Positions 1 to 8,796 of a DNA stretch of 48,437 bases are shown here, in pieces. This stretch comes from Deltaproteobacteria bacterium (GTDB taxonomy: Bacteria; Desulfobacterota; Binatia; UBA9968), in the NCBI GenBank assembly GCA_005879605.1, contig VBKE01000006.1, positions 1 to 48,437 on the forward strand, written 5' to 3'. Under the pieces are notes generated by a model. The model saw nothing but the letters and a program-made list of their open reading frames with translations, was not told the origin of the DNA and ran no database searches. A program made the translations under genes and the position numbers. The first letter of the stretch is position 1; every line of letters begins with the position of its first letter.

Positions 1-80
1 GCAACTTAGCGCGGTTAGCTGGCGAATAGATGGATGGCAGGTCCCACATCTTTTAACCTGAATGTTACGCCGATGCTTCG

Positions 81-174
81 CGAAGCAAACCCGATTGTCA
101 AGCGACTGGCCAAAAGATAGCCTCTTGTGGCCAACAGATAGGATTTACTTATCCTCCACAAAAAGTTACACAAC
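81..174. repeat. Direct repeat, copy 1 (partner at 836-927)
   Basis: About 94 bp that match positions 836-927 at roughly five in six bases by eye, from CGAAGCAA to the ACAAC end. Inside it are two 13-bp direct sites, GGCCAAAAGATAG at 108-120 and GGCCAACAGATAG at 129-141, spaced 21 bp apart (two helical turns). The second copy keeps the same internal pair and the same spacing directly upstream of the porin gene. No gene starts just downstream of this copy on the plus strand, so it looks like an orphaned duplicate of the porin upstream region. Confidence 0.8.
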
Positions 175-406
175 TGAACCCAATGTTCACGAACCTGAGC
201 GGTAAGCGGCGCACTTTGTACTGTCTCTCATCCCGAATCAGTCTGCCGTCTTTGAAAAGATAGAGGGCGTCAAGCTGCCCACTTCCCTTGCTATCTATTG
301 AGCGCTTGACTAACTGCCCATGCGAAAAAGTCTCAATCGGATCTATCCAACCCTGACCACGACTATCCTCCTCTCTGAGTAGAACTTCTCCGCTTCTAAA
401 AGGCAA
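149..406 (-). pseudogene. Fragment of an uncharacterised protein with D-x-x-G-x-G-type repeats
   Basis: An open frame of about 85 codons with no convincing start: the first usable codon is a TTG at 404-406 with no ribosome binding site. The peptide has two related segments, around EDSRGQGWID and IDSKGSGQLD, each followed by a short G-x-L strand. This resembles the short beta-repeat proteins of exported hypotheticals. Its 3' end runs into direct-repeat copy 1, which supplies the last few residues and the stop. I read it as the leftover end of a longer gene; it could also be non-coding. Confidence 0.3.
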
Positions 407-513
407 CGAAAAGAAAACGCCTTTTAAGACTGTTCTGCTTCATTGAACTACTTCAATCTGAAATCTGGTCCTGTAATACACAGGGGTTCAGCAGAAGCTA
501 GCTAGTGGAGAAT

Positions 514-741
514 TCACTCAATCATTTTTCTGTCATTCTCCTTCTTTCTGTCCTCTTCCTTCCTAACGACTTCAGGTGGAGTTGGTGAACTAGGCTCCTC
601 CCCGTCGAGTGCTTTTTTAAATCCGCGAATCGCTTCTCCGAGCCCCTTGCCGATTGAGGGGAGATTCTTTGGCCCAAAAATAAGAAGCGCAACTATAAGA
701 ATGACAAGGAGATGCATGGGCTGGAAAAGACTCTCAAACAT
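514..741 (-). CDS. tatA: Twin-arginine translocase subunit TatA/TatE family
   Basis: A 75-residue protein with the TatA plan: a short periplasmic N-terminus, one membrane helix (about residues 8-22, rich in L, I and V), the conserved F-G-P hinge, an amphipathic helix (GKGLGEAIRGFKKAL) and a charged, unstructured C-terminal tail. TatA oligomers form the pore that moves folded proteins across the inner membrane with TatC. The ATG at 741 is preceded by GGAGG at 7-8 nt spacing; a TTG 15 nt further upstream overlaps that site and is rejected as the start. No tatB or tatC is nearby, so this is an orphan copy. It lies between the two copies of the 93-bp repeat. Confidence 0.93.
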   Translation of the reverse strand: MFESLFQPMHLLVILIVALLIFGPKNLPSIGKGLGEAIRGFKKALDGEEPSSPTPPEVVRKEEDRKKENDRKMIE

Positions 742-835
742 TTTGCTATCCTCCAATCTTTACTGACCACGCTATTTTGAAAGTTGCCTCATGGACGACA
801 CGGCCTTCATTTATTGCTTTGCCGTAATGCCCCAC

Positions 836-927
836 CGAAGCAAGCCTGATTGTCAGCGACTGGCCAAAAGATAGGCTATTGTATCCAAAAGATAGATTTA
901 CTTTTCCTCCGCAAAAAATTAGACAAC
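836..927. repeat. Direct repeat, copy 2, upstream of the porin gene
   Basis: Matches copy 1 at 81-174. The paired sites are GGCCAAAAGATAG at 862-874 and ATCCAAAAGATAG at 883-895, again 21 bp apart. It ends 27 bp before the porin ATG at 955, where a promoter or activator site would be expected. Paired direct sites at whole-turn spacing are typical of response-regulator binding; that role is inferred, not shown. Confidence 0.8.
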
Positions 928-954
928 ACCAATGCACAGTAAAGGAGGCGACAA

Positions 955-2529
955 ATGAAGAAACGATGGACGTTGACTGGCCTCGGATTCCTGCTCGTTG
1001 CGTTCTTTGCGGCGGCGCCGGTTCGGGGTGATGATGTGGATCAGAGAATTAAATCGCTGGAGGATGAGCTTGCGCGGCTCAAATCCGAGCAGACGCAAGT
1101 TAAAGCTGAGCAGATTGAATTAAGAAAGGAAGCGACGGCCGCAGAGGCCGCGCTGCCGAATTTCACTTATCGTCCCGGCAGCGGTATGTCGATCGAGGCC
1201 GCGGACAAGTCGTGGTCTTTCCGCGCCAGCATGGAAGCTCACTTCAGGTTGCTGTTTGAGTCCGGCTTGAACGAGTCCGGCAGGGAGACGGGGGGCGTGA
1301 TGGGGCGTCGCTTCCGGCCGTGGTTTTACTACTGCGTGAACGATTGCTTCTATGAGCTCCAGGCGGCGTTGGACCTTGATGGCTTCGGCACCGGTAACGG
1401 CAAGAATTCGACCAACACAGCTACCAGCTCGATTCTCCAGCGCGGCACGCTGTGGGTCCATTTCGAGAAACTCAATCCGTGGCTACCGGCTTTATACACA
1501 GGCATGGACGGCGAGGCGGCGATCAGCTCTTATCGGCAGGGTTCGAGCAGCACGGGCTCTCAATTGGAATACGACCTGCTATCCCGCAACAACGGCTTCA
1601 ACACCGGCCGTTGGGGCAATGGTTTTGGACTCAACTGGCAAGATAAGGATCTGGGCGACATCGGGATCCCTGGAAGAATACCCTTGTTCAACATCGTTTA
1701 TGCGACCATCGGCGAAGGCGATGATGGCCTGCAGAGCTTCCGCGTGCAACGAAGCGTTTCAGCTTACATCAACGTCGAGCCGCTCTCCCAGATAAAGAAC
1801 AAATGGATTCAGGGTCTGGGGTTTGAGATGGGAGCCTGGTTCTGCCCCAACACCTCCAATCGTACTCCACAAACCCCGCAGTCGGTTGGTTGCAACCGGC
1901 TGAGAATTCAAGACAACGGCGATGGCGGCAGACAGACTTTGTTTGACACGGGAACGGCTGCTCAAGGAGCCGCTGCAACTCCTGCTGCAAATCAGGGATC
2001 GGGCCTGACACATTACCTCATGCCGGGTTTTGCCTACACCGTCGGCCCCTACCGGTTCCGCGCCGTGGGTGGCTTCCAACGTTTCGATGGGGACAACCCA
2101 CATTTTAGAGGCAATGTGTTCCTGCTCGGGCATGACCTGTATATGTGGAGTCCGAAGGGGTTTTTGACCGGCGATGCTTCCACTCCAGGTTCTATTCTTC
2201 TCGGCACGCATTTTGAGCGGACCGATGTATCCTGTCCAAACGCAGCGCAGTGCAACAACGGGGGTCAGTTCACCCGCGACCGGATCCTGCTGCGCGAATG
2301 GGACCTCTGGTATGTTCTCATGAACCGGATGAGCATCGGCGCCGCATGGGCATGGTATGACGCTTCCAATATCCGCCAAGCTACTGCCGCTGGCAACATC
2401 CAGGCTGCCACCAACGTGGCGCGAAACCTCGGTTGCGTGAGTTCTCATCAGCACGTCGGTGGTCTTAAACCTCCGGGGACCGGCTGTAACTGGACCGATG
2501 TCAGCGTCACATGGCGCTACCAATTTTAA
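955..2529 (+). CDS. Outer-membrane beta-barrel porin with N-terminal coiled coil
   Basis: A 524-residue protein. Residues 1-26 form a Sec signal peptide (two Lys, a hydrophobic core, then APVRG before DD). Residues about 27-65 form a charged coiled coil (heptads such as SLEDELARLKSEQ), and from about 75 to the end there are alternating aromatic beta strands that finish in W-R-Y-Q-F, the C-terminal Phe recognised by the BAM machinery. The plan matches phosphate-selective porins of the OprO/OprP type and related coiled-coil porins, so it likely sits in the outer membrane and admits small anions or solutes; substrate cannot be read. AAAGGAGG at 941-948 sets the start. Direct-repeat copy 2 lies just upstream and may be its operator. 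Confidence 0.85.
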   Translation: MKKRWTLTGLGFLLVAFFAAAPVRGDDVDQRIKSLEDELARLKSEQTQVKAEQIELRKEATAAEAALPNFTYRPGSGMSIEAADKSWSFRASMEAHFRLLFESGLNESGRETGGVMGRRFRPWFYYCVNDCFYELQAALDLDGFGTGNGKNSTNTATSSILQRGTLWVHFEKLNPWLPALYTGMDGEAAISSYRQGSSSTGSQLEYDLLSRNNGFNTGRWGNGFGLNWQDKDLGDIGIPGRIPLFNIVYATIGEGDDGLQSFRVQRSVSAYINVEPLSQIKNKWIQGLGFEMGAWFCPNTSNRTPQTPQSVGCNRLRIQDNGDGGRQTLFDTGTAAQGAAATPAANQGSGLTHYLMPGFAYTVGPYRFRAVGGFQRFDGDNPHFRGNVFLLGHDLYMWSPKGFLTGDASTPGSILLGTHFERTDVSCPNAAQCNNGGQFTRDRILLREWDLWYVLMNRMSIGAAWAWYDASNIRQATAAGNIQAATNVARNLGCVSSHQHVGGLKPPGTGCNWTDVSVTWRYQF

Positions 2530-2723
2530 CTCGACATTGAATTGGAACAATATAGCAGTATGACGTGTGTCCAGATGTTACCTGATTTGCGGCTCGGCAG
2601 AGCAATTCGGGGAACCGGAAAAGATAAACAGCAACATGCCGTAACTTTGGACAGGTGATTGAAACGGGTGGCAAACGGGAGAGCGGCGTGGGGAGGAGGC
2701 GAAAGCGAGGTCATCGGTCTCTT

Positions 2724-2996
2724 ATGTTAATAAGTTTCTTTGCTGCGGCGGAAGGCGAGGCGGAGGAAAAGCTCCGCGTTTTAAACAATGACCTGGAAAC
2801 TCGGGTTGCGAAGCGTACGAAGGACCTTGAGCGTATTAGCCGGGCGCTAAGAGAACGCGAGGTGCTGAGTGCTCTCGGAACGGCTGTGGCGAAAATAGTA
2901 CACGAAATTGCAAATCACGTACTTGCGATTTCCTTCGCCAGCGATCTCCTTGAGCGCAATTTAATAACGGCCAATTCATTCCGACACAATACTTAG
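2724..2996 (+). pseudogene. Truncated sensor histidine kinase (linker and H-box only)
   Basis: The frame carries a coiled-coil linker of the type E-K-L-R-x-L-N-x-D-L-E-x-R-V-x-x-R-T-x-D-L-E. It is followed by L-S-A-L-G-T-A-V-A-K-I-V-H-E-I-A-N, which is the dimerisation helix and phospho-acceptor His region of HisKA-type kinases. The usual Pro-Leu after HEIAN is lost and the frame ends about 30 codons later, before any ATP-binding N, G1 or G2 box. Upstream sensory sequence is also missing. With neither input nor catalytic domain it should not work as a kinase; I call it a gene remnant. An in-frame GTG at 2655 extends the frame without adding homologous sequence. Confidence 0.65.
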
Positions 2997-3015
2997 GTAA
3001 CGCTTCGAAACTTTT

Positions 3016-4377
3016 TTAGAAGAGTAGCTTCCAGCACTCGGCGAGAGAATTAACTCCGGTTAGTTGAGGATGCTTGACGTGGGTTAGCTGGGAGATGTTG
3101 CTTGCCGGCAGGATGCAGCGATCGAAGCCTAATTTTCCAGCTTCTTTGACGCGCGCCTCTGCTTGAGAGATCCCGCGAATTTCTCCCGCTAAACCGACTT
3201 CGCCGAAGAAAACGGTCTTCGGATCAAGAACTTTTTCTTTGTGACTCGAAGCCACCGCCGCGATGATGCCGAGATCAACGGCGGGCTCGTCGACTTGGAC
3301 GCCGCCGGCCACGTTCACAAAAATGTCTTGATCGAAGAGCTTGGCGCCCATTTTTTTTTCCAGAACCGCGACGAGCAGTGCGACGCGATTGTGATCCACG
3401 CCGATGGTCGTGCGGCGGGGCACGGCCAGAAACGAGCGGCTGACCAGGGCCTGTAGTTCCACCAGGATCGGCCGCGTTCCTTCCATACTGCAAACGACGG
3501 CGGAGCCGGGGACTTGGAGCGGCCTTTCCATCAGAAAAATTTCCGACGGGTTGCTGACTTCTTTGAGCCCTGCCTCTTTCATTTCGAAGACGCCGATCTC
3601 GTTGGTCGAGCCGAAGCGATTTTTGACCGCGCGCAGAATGCGGAAAGAGTGACCGCGGTCGCCTTCGAAATAAAGAACCGTGTCCACCATGTGTTCGAGG
3701 ACGCGCGGACCGGCGATGGCGCCGTCTTTGGTCACGTGACCGATGAGGAAAGTCGTCAAGCCGGTTTTTTTTGCCAAAACGATGATCGATCCCGAACTCT
3801 CCCTCACCTGCGCAATGCTTCCGGGAGCGGACGGCAGCGACGAAGTGAAAATCGTTTGGATCGAATCGATAACCAGGACGGCGGGCTTGGTTCTCTTCAC
3901 CTGATCGAGGATACGCTCGAGGGACGTTTCGCTCAGGATAAGCAGATTCGGTGCGGCGATGTCCAGCCGCTCGGCGCGCATCTTGATCTGTCGCTGCGAT
4001 TCCTCGCCGGATACGTAGAGGCACGTCAGCCCTTGCTGGCTGATGGCTGCGAAGGCCTGCAGGAGAAGCGTGGACTTGCCGATGCCAGGGTCGCCGCCGA
4101 TTAAAATGACCGATCCGGCAACCAATCCACCGCCCAACACGCGATCGAACTCGCCGATGCCGGTGAGCGCTCGGCCCTCCGCCTCCGTGTCGATCTCGTG
4201 GATCGGTGACGGATCTTCTTTGCTTCCAAGACTGAGTTCGCCGCGCGGATGCGACACGCGCTCCTGTCTCTCCTCCACCAAGCTGTTCCACTGATTGCAG
4301 TCCGGACACTTGCCCAGCCATTTAGGAGACTGATAACCGCAGCTCTGACAGGAGTAGACGATTCGAGCTTTCGCCAT
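3016..4377 (-). CDS. radA: DNA repair protein RadA (Sms)
   Basis: A 453-residue RecA-like ATPase that promotes branch migration and processing of recombination intermediates. It has the four-Cys zinc finger (C10, C13, C24, C27), a Walker A motif G-D-P-G-I-G-K-S-T ending at residue 103, the RadA signature K-N-R-F-G, and a C-terminal Lon-like P domain (GGVQVDEPAVDLG region). The length is the family norm. I chose the ATG at 4377, which gives MAKARIVYSCQSCG; an upstream in-frame ATG at 4455 adds 26 residues not seen in the family. The gene is transcribed away from the dprA-like gene at 4556. Confidence 0.97.
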   Translation of the reverse strand: MAKARIVYSCQSCGYQSPKWLGKCPDCNQWNSLVEERQERVSHPRGELSLGSKEDPSPIHEIDTEAEGRALTGIGEFDRVLGGGLVAGSVILIGGDPGIGKSTLLLQAFAAISQQGLTCLYVSGEESQRQIKMRAERLDIAAPNLLILSETSLERILDQVKRTKPAVLVIDSIQTIFTSSLPSAPGSIAQVRESSGSIIVLAKKTGLTTFLIGHVTKDGAIAGPRVLEHMVDTVLYFEGDRGHSFRILRAVKNRFGSTNEIGVFEMKEAGLKEVSNPSEIFLMERPLQVPGSAVVCSMEGTRPILVELQALVSRSFLAVPRRTTIGVDHNRVALLVAVLEKKMGAKLFDQDIFVNVAGGVQVDEPAVDLGIIAAVASSHKEKVLDPKTVFFGEVGLAGEIRGISQAEARVKEAGKLGFDRCILPASNISQLTHVKHPQLTGVNSLAECWKLLF

Positions 4378-4555
4378 GATGACGCCTTTTATAACAGGAA
4401 ACATCCGAAAAGGGTAAGAAAGCGGCGCCAGTTGATAATTGCCTCGTTGGTGCAATAATCGGCGGGTCGATGAAATGGTCCAGAAGCGGTTTTAGCGAAG
4501 AGAAAGCCTTGCCAGCGGCAGTAATCGGACTACGATACGTTCGGTTTTGGTCAAT

Positions 4556-5185
4556 ATGATTCCCGAACCCGCGGAAATTAAAAATGGAACACTGGATGTG
4601 CCGCCGCAAGCCATGTCCTTTTTTGATAGAAGGCCATCCAGGCTCTGGTATCGTGGAAACCTTTCCCTTCTCAACGGTGCCCTTGTGGGGATTGTTGCTG
4701 CTCGCGAAATTGAACCAGAATTAACCTTGAGAACTTCTGTATTTTTAGAACAGCTCAACGTTTTGAAAGTAGGATTCGTCGGCGGGTGGCATTCCCCGCT
4801 TGAGGAAGATTGCTTGGGGATTTTATTGCGTCAGGAACAGCGGATTGTCATTTGTCTTGCAAAAAGCCTAAATCGATACCAGCCCTCCCAAGACATAGAA
4901 GCCTTGCTTAATCAGGAGCGCGCCCTGGTGCTGAGCCATTGCACGCCAAACGCCAAGCGAATTAGCAGGAATGCCTCGATCAAGCGAAACCAGTTAGTTG
5001 CGGGGTTAGCGAACGCTCTGCTGGTGCTCGCCGCGCCGGAAGGGAGTGGCACATTCAAGCTCGCCCAGTCCGTGATCGAACAAAACAAACCCGTTTTCGC
5101 CCTTGAGCACCCCATAAACGAGAGCATTTTAGCTTGCGGCGCTTTGCCAGCAAGTCTCGAAAGAATTCAGCAGACCCTCCGCTAG
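4556..5185 (+). CDS. Short DprA/SLOG-like nucleotide-binding protein
   Basis: About 209 residues that align by eye with the Rossmann core of DNA-processing protein DprA: L-W-Y-R-G-N near the start, then V-G-I-V-A-A-R-E, an F-V-G-G-W turn in place of the usual S-G-x-A-x-G-I-D, then R-N-x-x-x-x-R-N-Q-L-V-A-G-L-A-N-A-L-L-V-L in place of R-N-R-I-I-A-G-L. A G-S-G-T motif and Q-N-K-P-V-F-A-L follow. DprA loads RecA on incoming DNA. This copy lacks the N-terminal SAM-like and C-terminal winged-helix domains and the central glycine motif is altered, so ordinary DprA activity is doubtful. The ATG at 4556 is preferred over the TTG at 4547. No clear ribosome site is visible. Confidence 0.7.
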   Translation: MIPEPAEIKNGTLDVPPQAMSFFDRRPSRLWYRGNLSLLNGALVGIVAAREIEPELTLRTSVFLEQLNVLKVGFVGGWHSPLEEDCLGILLRQEQRIVICLAKSLNRYQPSQDIEALLNQERALVLSHCTPNAKRISRNASIKRNQLVAGLANALLVLAAPEGSGTFKLAQSVIEQNKPVFALEHPINESILACGALPASLERIQQTLR

Positions 5186-5274
5186 ACTACATGGCTTGGA
5201 AGCGCAAGTAAGATCCTTTAGCCCGGTCATACTCGTCGGTTGCAAATATTATACCCTTATATCAATCTACCGGC

Positions 5275-6456
5275 GTGGGAAACGATTTCCTCCGCCACGA
5301 ACTAGAGGCAGTGAAGGAGGCGGGACTGTACCGCAGCCTGCGCCGCGTGGAAGGCGATCAAGGACCGACGCTGCGTCTTGACGGGCATGAGGTTATAAAT
5401 TTTTCCTCCAACAACTACCTTGGCCTCGCCAATCATCCCGCGCTCTGCGCGGCCGCGAAAGAGGCGATCGACCGCTACGGCTGCGGCTCCGGCGCGTCGC
5501 GGCTGATCTCGGGCAACATGACCCTGCACGAAGAGCTGGAGAGCAAGATCGCCGAGCTTAAGGGAACCGAAGCGGCGCTGGTTTTCAATTCCGGATTCCA
5601 GGCGAACACGGGAATTCTTCCTACACTGGTGGGCGAGGGCGATGTTATTTTGAGCGACGTCCTCAATCATGCGAGCATTATCGACGGCTGCCGGCTCGCG
5701 CGCGCTAAGATCACCGTCTACGGTCATTGCGATCTGGATCAGCTCGAGACAGGCTTGAAGGATTCCCCACCTGCGAGTCGAAAGCTCATTGTCACGGAGT
5801 CGCTGTTCAGCATGGATGGCGACGAGGCTCCCCTCACTGAAATCGTCAACTTGGCCGAGAAGCATAGCGCCATGGTTATGGTCGACGAAGCGCACGCGAC
5901 CGGCGTGTTCGAGCCCAACGGCGCGGGTCTAGTCGCAAGCCTGGGTCTGGGCGACCGAGTGTTGGTTCAGATGGGAACCTTGGGGAAGGCGCTGGGCGGA
6001 TTCGGCGCCTACGTTGCCGGTAGCAAGGCACTCAGGGAACTTCTAATTAACCGCTGCCGGAGTTTTATCTTCACGACTTCGCTGCCGCCCGCGGTGATGG
6101 CGATGGCGATCGCCGCTATCGATCTGGTGAAAAAAGAGCGGGAAAGGCGGCAAGCGCTTAGAAACAACTGCGACGTGTTGCGAGCCGGTTTGAGGTCGTT
6201 GGGTTATTCGTTGGGAAACAGCCAGAGTCAAATATTGCCGCTGATGATCGGTGACGCCGCCCGGTGCATGAAACTCTCGGAAGATCTGTTGCGACACGGC
6301 GTGTTTGCACAAGGGATTCGCCCGCCGACAGTGCCGCCGGGAACCTCCCGTTTGCGCATCACGTTGATGGCGACGCACACACCTGAGCACATCGAGCAAG
6401 CTCTGAAAGTTTTCAAGGAAGCCGCACGGGAGCTGAGAATTGACGTTGCAAGATAG
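5275..6456 (+). CDS. bioF: 8-amino-7-oxononanoate synthase
   Basis: A 393-residue PLP enzyme of the alpha-oxoamine synthase family. It condenses L-alanine with pimeloyl-ACP/CoA in the first step of biotin ring assembly. The sequence shows N-N-Y-L-G-L at 46-51, G-S-G-A-S-R-L-I-S-G at 71-80, D-E-A-H at 204-207, and the Schiff-base lysine K238 in G-T-L-G-K-A-L-G-G. The only usable start is a GTG at 5275; no ATG exists between it and the upstream stop at 5209. The N-terminus (LRHELEAVKEAGLYR) fits the family start. It opens the bioF-bioA-bioD cluster. Confidence 0.97.
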   Translation: MGNDFLRHELEAVKEAGLYRSLRRVEGDQGPTLRLDGHEVINFSSNNYLGLANHPALCAAAKEAIDRYGCGSGASRLISGNMTLHEELESKIAELKGTEAALVFNSGFQANTGILPTLVGEGDVILSDVLNHASIIDGCRLARAKITVYGHCDLDQLETGLKDSPPASRKLIVTESLFSMDGDEAPLTEIVNLAEKHSAMVMVDEAHATGVFEPNGAGLVASLGLGDRVLVQMGTLGKALGGFGAYVAGSKALRELLINRCRSFIFTTSLPPAVMAMAIAAIDLVKKERERRQALRNNCDVLRAGLRSLGYSLGNSQSQILPLMIGDAARCMKLSEDLLRHGVFAQGIRPPTVPPGTSRLRITLMATHTPEHIEQALKVFKEAARELRIDVAR

Positions 6457-6469
6457 AAGATCGATCTTC
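6456..6469. repeat. 14-bp perfect palindrome in the bioF-bioA spacer
   Basis: GAAGATCGATCTTC reads the same on both strands and overlaps the last base of the bioF stop. It recurs with a single change at 7902-7915 in the bioA-bioD spacer. It may be a dispersed palindromic unit or a regulator site. Confidence 0.6.
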
Positions 6470-6495
6470 GATCCTCTATCATCGATTATCTAGCC

Positions 6496-7854
6496 ATGGT
6501 CATCGATTACGACACTCTCAAGCGATTAGACCACGCTTACCTTTGGCACCCGTTCACCCAGATGCAGGAATGGATGGCCGACGACCCATGCATTATCACC
6601 CGGGGCGACGGTCATTACCTCATCGATGTTCACGGGCGGAAATATCTGGACGGCGTTTCGTCGCTCTGGTGCAACGTTCACGGCCATCGGGTCAAAGAAC
6701 TTGATGACGCGATCCGAGCCCAGCTCGAACGGATCGCCCATTCGACTTTTCTTGGCCTGAGTCACGTGACTGGTATTCAGCTTGCGCAGAAGCTCATCGA
6801 AATCGCTCCCCATGGTCTCCAACGCGTCTTTTATTCCGACAGCGGCGCCACGGCGGTGGAGATCGCGCTAAAAATGGCGATCCAGTATTGGCAGCTCAAA
6901 GGGGAAACCAAGCGCACACAAATTGCTTCCTTGGCAGAGTCGTATCATGGGGATACGGTCGGCTCCATGAGCATAGGTTACTCGGAGACCTTCCACCGCT
7001 TTCACAAAGGCCTCCTTTTTCCCGCTTTGCGTCTGACGCCGCCGCACGTTTTTCGCTACTACCAACGCACGGGCGAACTGGCCGCTTTGAACGCGGCGAT
7101 TAATGAAGCGAAAGCAAAAATATCTCAGAACAAGGATTCATTGGCGGCGCTGGTGATGGAGCCACTGATGCAAGGGGCGGCGGGAATGTGGTCGCAGCCC
7201 GTCGACTACGTCAAAGCGATGAGTGAGATCTGCCGGGATAACGGAATTCTTTTGATCTTTGACGAAGTCGCCACCGGCTTTGGCCGCACAGGCAAGATGT
7301 TCGCTTGCGAGCATGCAGGCGTCACGCCGGATATTCTTTGCTTGGCAAAGGGAATTACCGGCGGATACTTGCCGCTTGCCGCGACCCTCACCACCGAAGA
7401 GATTTTTTCCGCTTTTCTCGGCGAGTACAAAGAGTTCAAAACTTTTTTTCACGGTCACACCTATACCGGAAATCCGCTCGGCTGTGCGGTTGCGCTGGCA
7501 AACCTCGATTTGTTCGAGCGTGAAGACATAATCGGGCGCATGCAGGCCAAGATCGGGTATCTGCAACAGCGGCTCAGCGACGAATTTTGTGTGCTCCCTC
7601 ACGTCAGCGATGTGCGGCAGTGGGGTTTTATGGTCGGCATCGAGCTGGTTGAAGAGAAGAATAGCCGCATGAACTACCCGCCCGAAAAAAGGATCGGACA
7701 CAAGGTCAATCTAGAGGCCAGAAAGAGAAGCGTGATGATTCGACCCCTCGGCGACATCCTCATCCTGATGCCGCCGTTGAATGTCACAGACGACGAACTC
7801 AAATTACTTCTGGACGTGGTTTATGACGGCATTCGGGCCGTCACAGAAGGTTGA
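6496..7854 (+). CDS. bioA: Adenosylmethionine-8-amino-7-oxononanoate aminotransferase
   Basis: A 452-residue class III PLP aminotransferase that turns the BioF product KAPA into 7,8-diaminopelargonic acid using SAM as amino donor. Visible motifs are W-H-P-F-T-Q-M at 17-23, a signature of BioA, Y-H-G-D-T at 150-154, [12 protein letters not shown] around D256, and the PLP lysine K285 in L-A-K-G-I-T-G-G. The length is typical. It starts 39 bp after bioF, behind a palindromic spacer. Confidence 0.97.
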   Translation: MVIDYDTLKRLDHAYLWHPFTQMQEWMADDPCIITRGDGHYLIDVHGRKYLDGVSSLWCNVHGHRVKELDDAIRAQLERIAHSTFLGLSHVTGIQLAQKLIEIAPHGLQRVFYSDSGATAVEIALKMAIQYWQLKGETKRTQIASLAESYHGDTVGSMSIGYSETFHRFHKGLLFPALRLTPPHVFRYYQRTGELAALNAAINEAKAKISQNKDSLAALVMEPLMQGAAGMWSQPVDYVKAMSEICRDNGILLIFDEVATGFGRTGKMFACEHAGVTPDILCLAKGITGGYLPLAATLTTEEIFSAFLGEYKEFKTFFHGHTYTGNPLGCAVALANLDLFEREDIIGRMQAKIGYLQQRLSDEFCVLPHVSDVRQWGFMVGIELVEEKNSRMNYPPEKRIGHKVNLEARKRSVMIRPLGDILILMPPLNVTDDELKLLLDVVYDGIRAVTEG

Positions 7855-7880
7855 TGAGTTCTGACTCGCTTAAAACTTTC

Positions 7881-7936
7881 GAGGATCGAGGATCGCGAAT
7901 GGAAGGTCGATCTTCAATCCTCGATCTTCGATTCTC
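7881..7936. repeat. Palindromic GATC-rich element in the bioA-bioD spacer
   Basis: The left arm, GAGGATCGAGGATCG, is roughly complementary to the right arm, CGATCTTCGATTCTC. The centre holds GAAGGTCGATCTTC (7902-7915), a 13-of-14 match to the palindrome at 6456-6469. Transcribed, the element would fold into a hairpin inside the bio mRNA. Confidence 0.65.
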
Positions 7937-7950
7937 AGTTCCGGATTCAG

Positions 7951-8664
7951 ATGGGTAGCGGCATTTTCATCACCGGGACGGATACCGGCGTCGGTAAGAC
8001 TTTTTTTGCCTGCGCGCTGGTCGAGCTGCTGAAACAGGCCGGTTATAAGGTCGGCGTCATGAAGCCCGCCGAGACCGGCTGCGATCAGAGCGACGGCAAA
8101 CTCATGCCGCAAGACGCATTGGCGCTCAAAGAAGCCTCGGGTTGCGAAATTCCTTTAGAAAAAATCTGTCCTTATCAGCTGCGGGAACCTTTGGCGCCCA
8201 GTGTCGCCGCCGAACGAGAAGGTCTCATAATAGACATCGATCGGCTCATGAGCGTCTACAACGAGATCAGTTCAACTCACGACATTACGGTGGTTGAAGG
8301 CGCCGGCGGGCTGTTGGTGCCTTTGCTGCCGAGTTACACTTTTGCCGACCTCGCGCGCGTGCTGAAGCTCCCGATACTAGTCGTCGCTGCCAATCGCCTC
8401 GGTGCCATCAACCATCTGCTTCTCACTTTAGAGCAGGCCGCGTGTCGCGGCCTGCATGTGCTTGGTTATGTCCTGAACCAAATGGAAAATGAGTTATCTG
8501 TAGCGGCCGAAACCAACCGCGAGGCGCTGTCTATGCTTACCGGGGTACCTTGTGCGGGAGAACTCCCATACTTTGAAGCATCCCGGCTTGATAGAGTCGA
8601 TCTGATTGAGGAGCGACTGGACTTTCGGATTTTACAGCCATTGTTACGTCGGGCTAACACGTGA
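7951..8664 (+). CDS. bioD: ATP-dependent dethiobiotin synthetase
   Basis: A 237-residue P-loop enzyme that closes the ureido ring of dethiobiotin from diaminopelargonate, CO2 and ATP. The P-loop G-T-D-T-G-V-G-K-T lies at residues 9-17 with K16 and T17. The K-P-A-E-T-G-C substrate loop follows, and the second nucleotide motif V-E-G-A-G-G-L-L-V-P is present. Length and order after bioA are typical. bioB (biotin synthase) and bioH/bioC (pimelate supply) are not in the window, so the pathway must be completed elsewhere. Confidence 0.96.
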   Translation: MGSGIFITGTDTGVGKTFFACALVELLKQAGYKVGVMKPAETGCDQSDGKLMPQDALALKEASGCEIPLEKICPYQLREPLAPSVAAEREGLIIDIDRLMSVYNEISSTHDITVVEGAGGLLVPLLPSYTFADLARVLKLPILVVAANRLGAINHLLLTLEQAACRGLHVLGYVLNQMENELSVAAETNREALSMLTGVPCAGELPYFEASRLDRVDLIEERLDFRILQPLLRRANT

Positions 8665-8796
8665 CGCTGAGTTCTTGCGCAACACTTGAGAGGACAGAAA
8701 GAGACTTCTCTTTGCTGAGAGAGTTGCAAAAGGAACTGCGGCTTCAATAACGCAATAGTTGTGAGCGCATCATCAATCGCCGGTTGGATGGCGACG

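Noticed and set aside
5186..5274. BirA operator upstream of bioF
   Set aside because: Only a loose GGTTGCAA / CAATCTACC resemblance; the known dyad is not matched.
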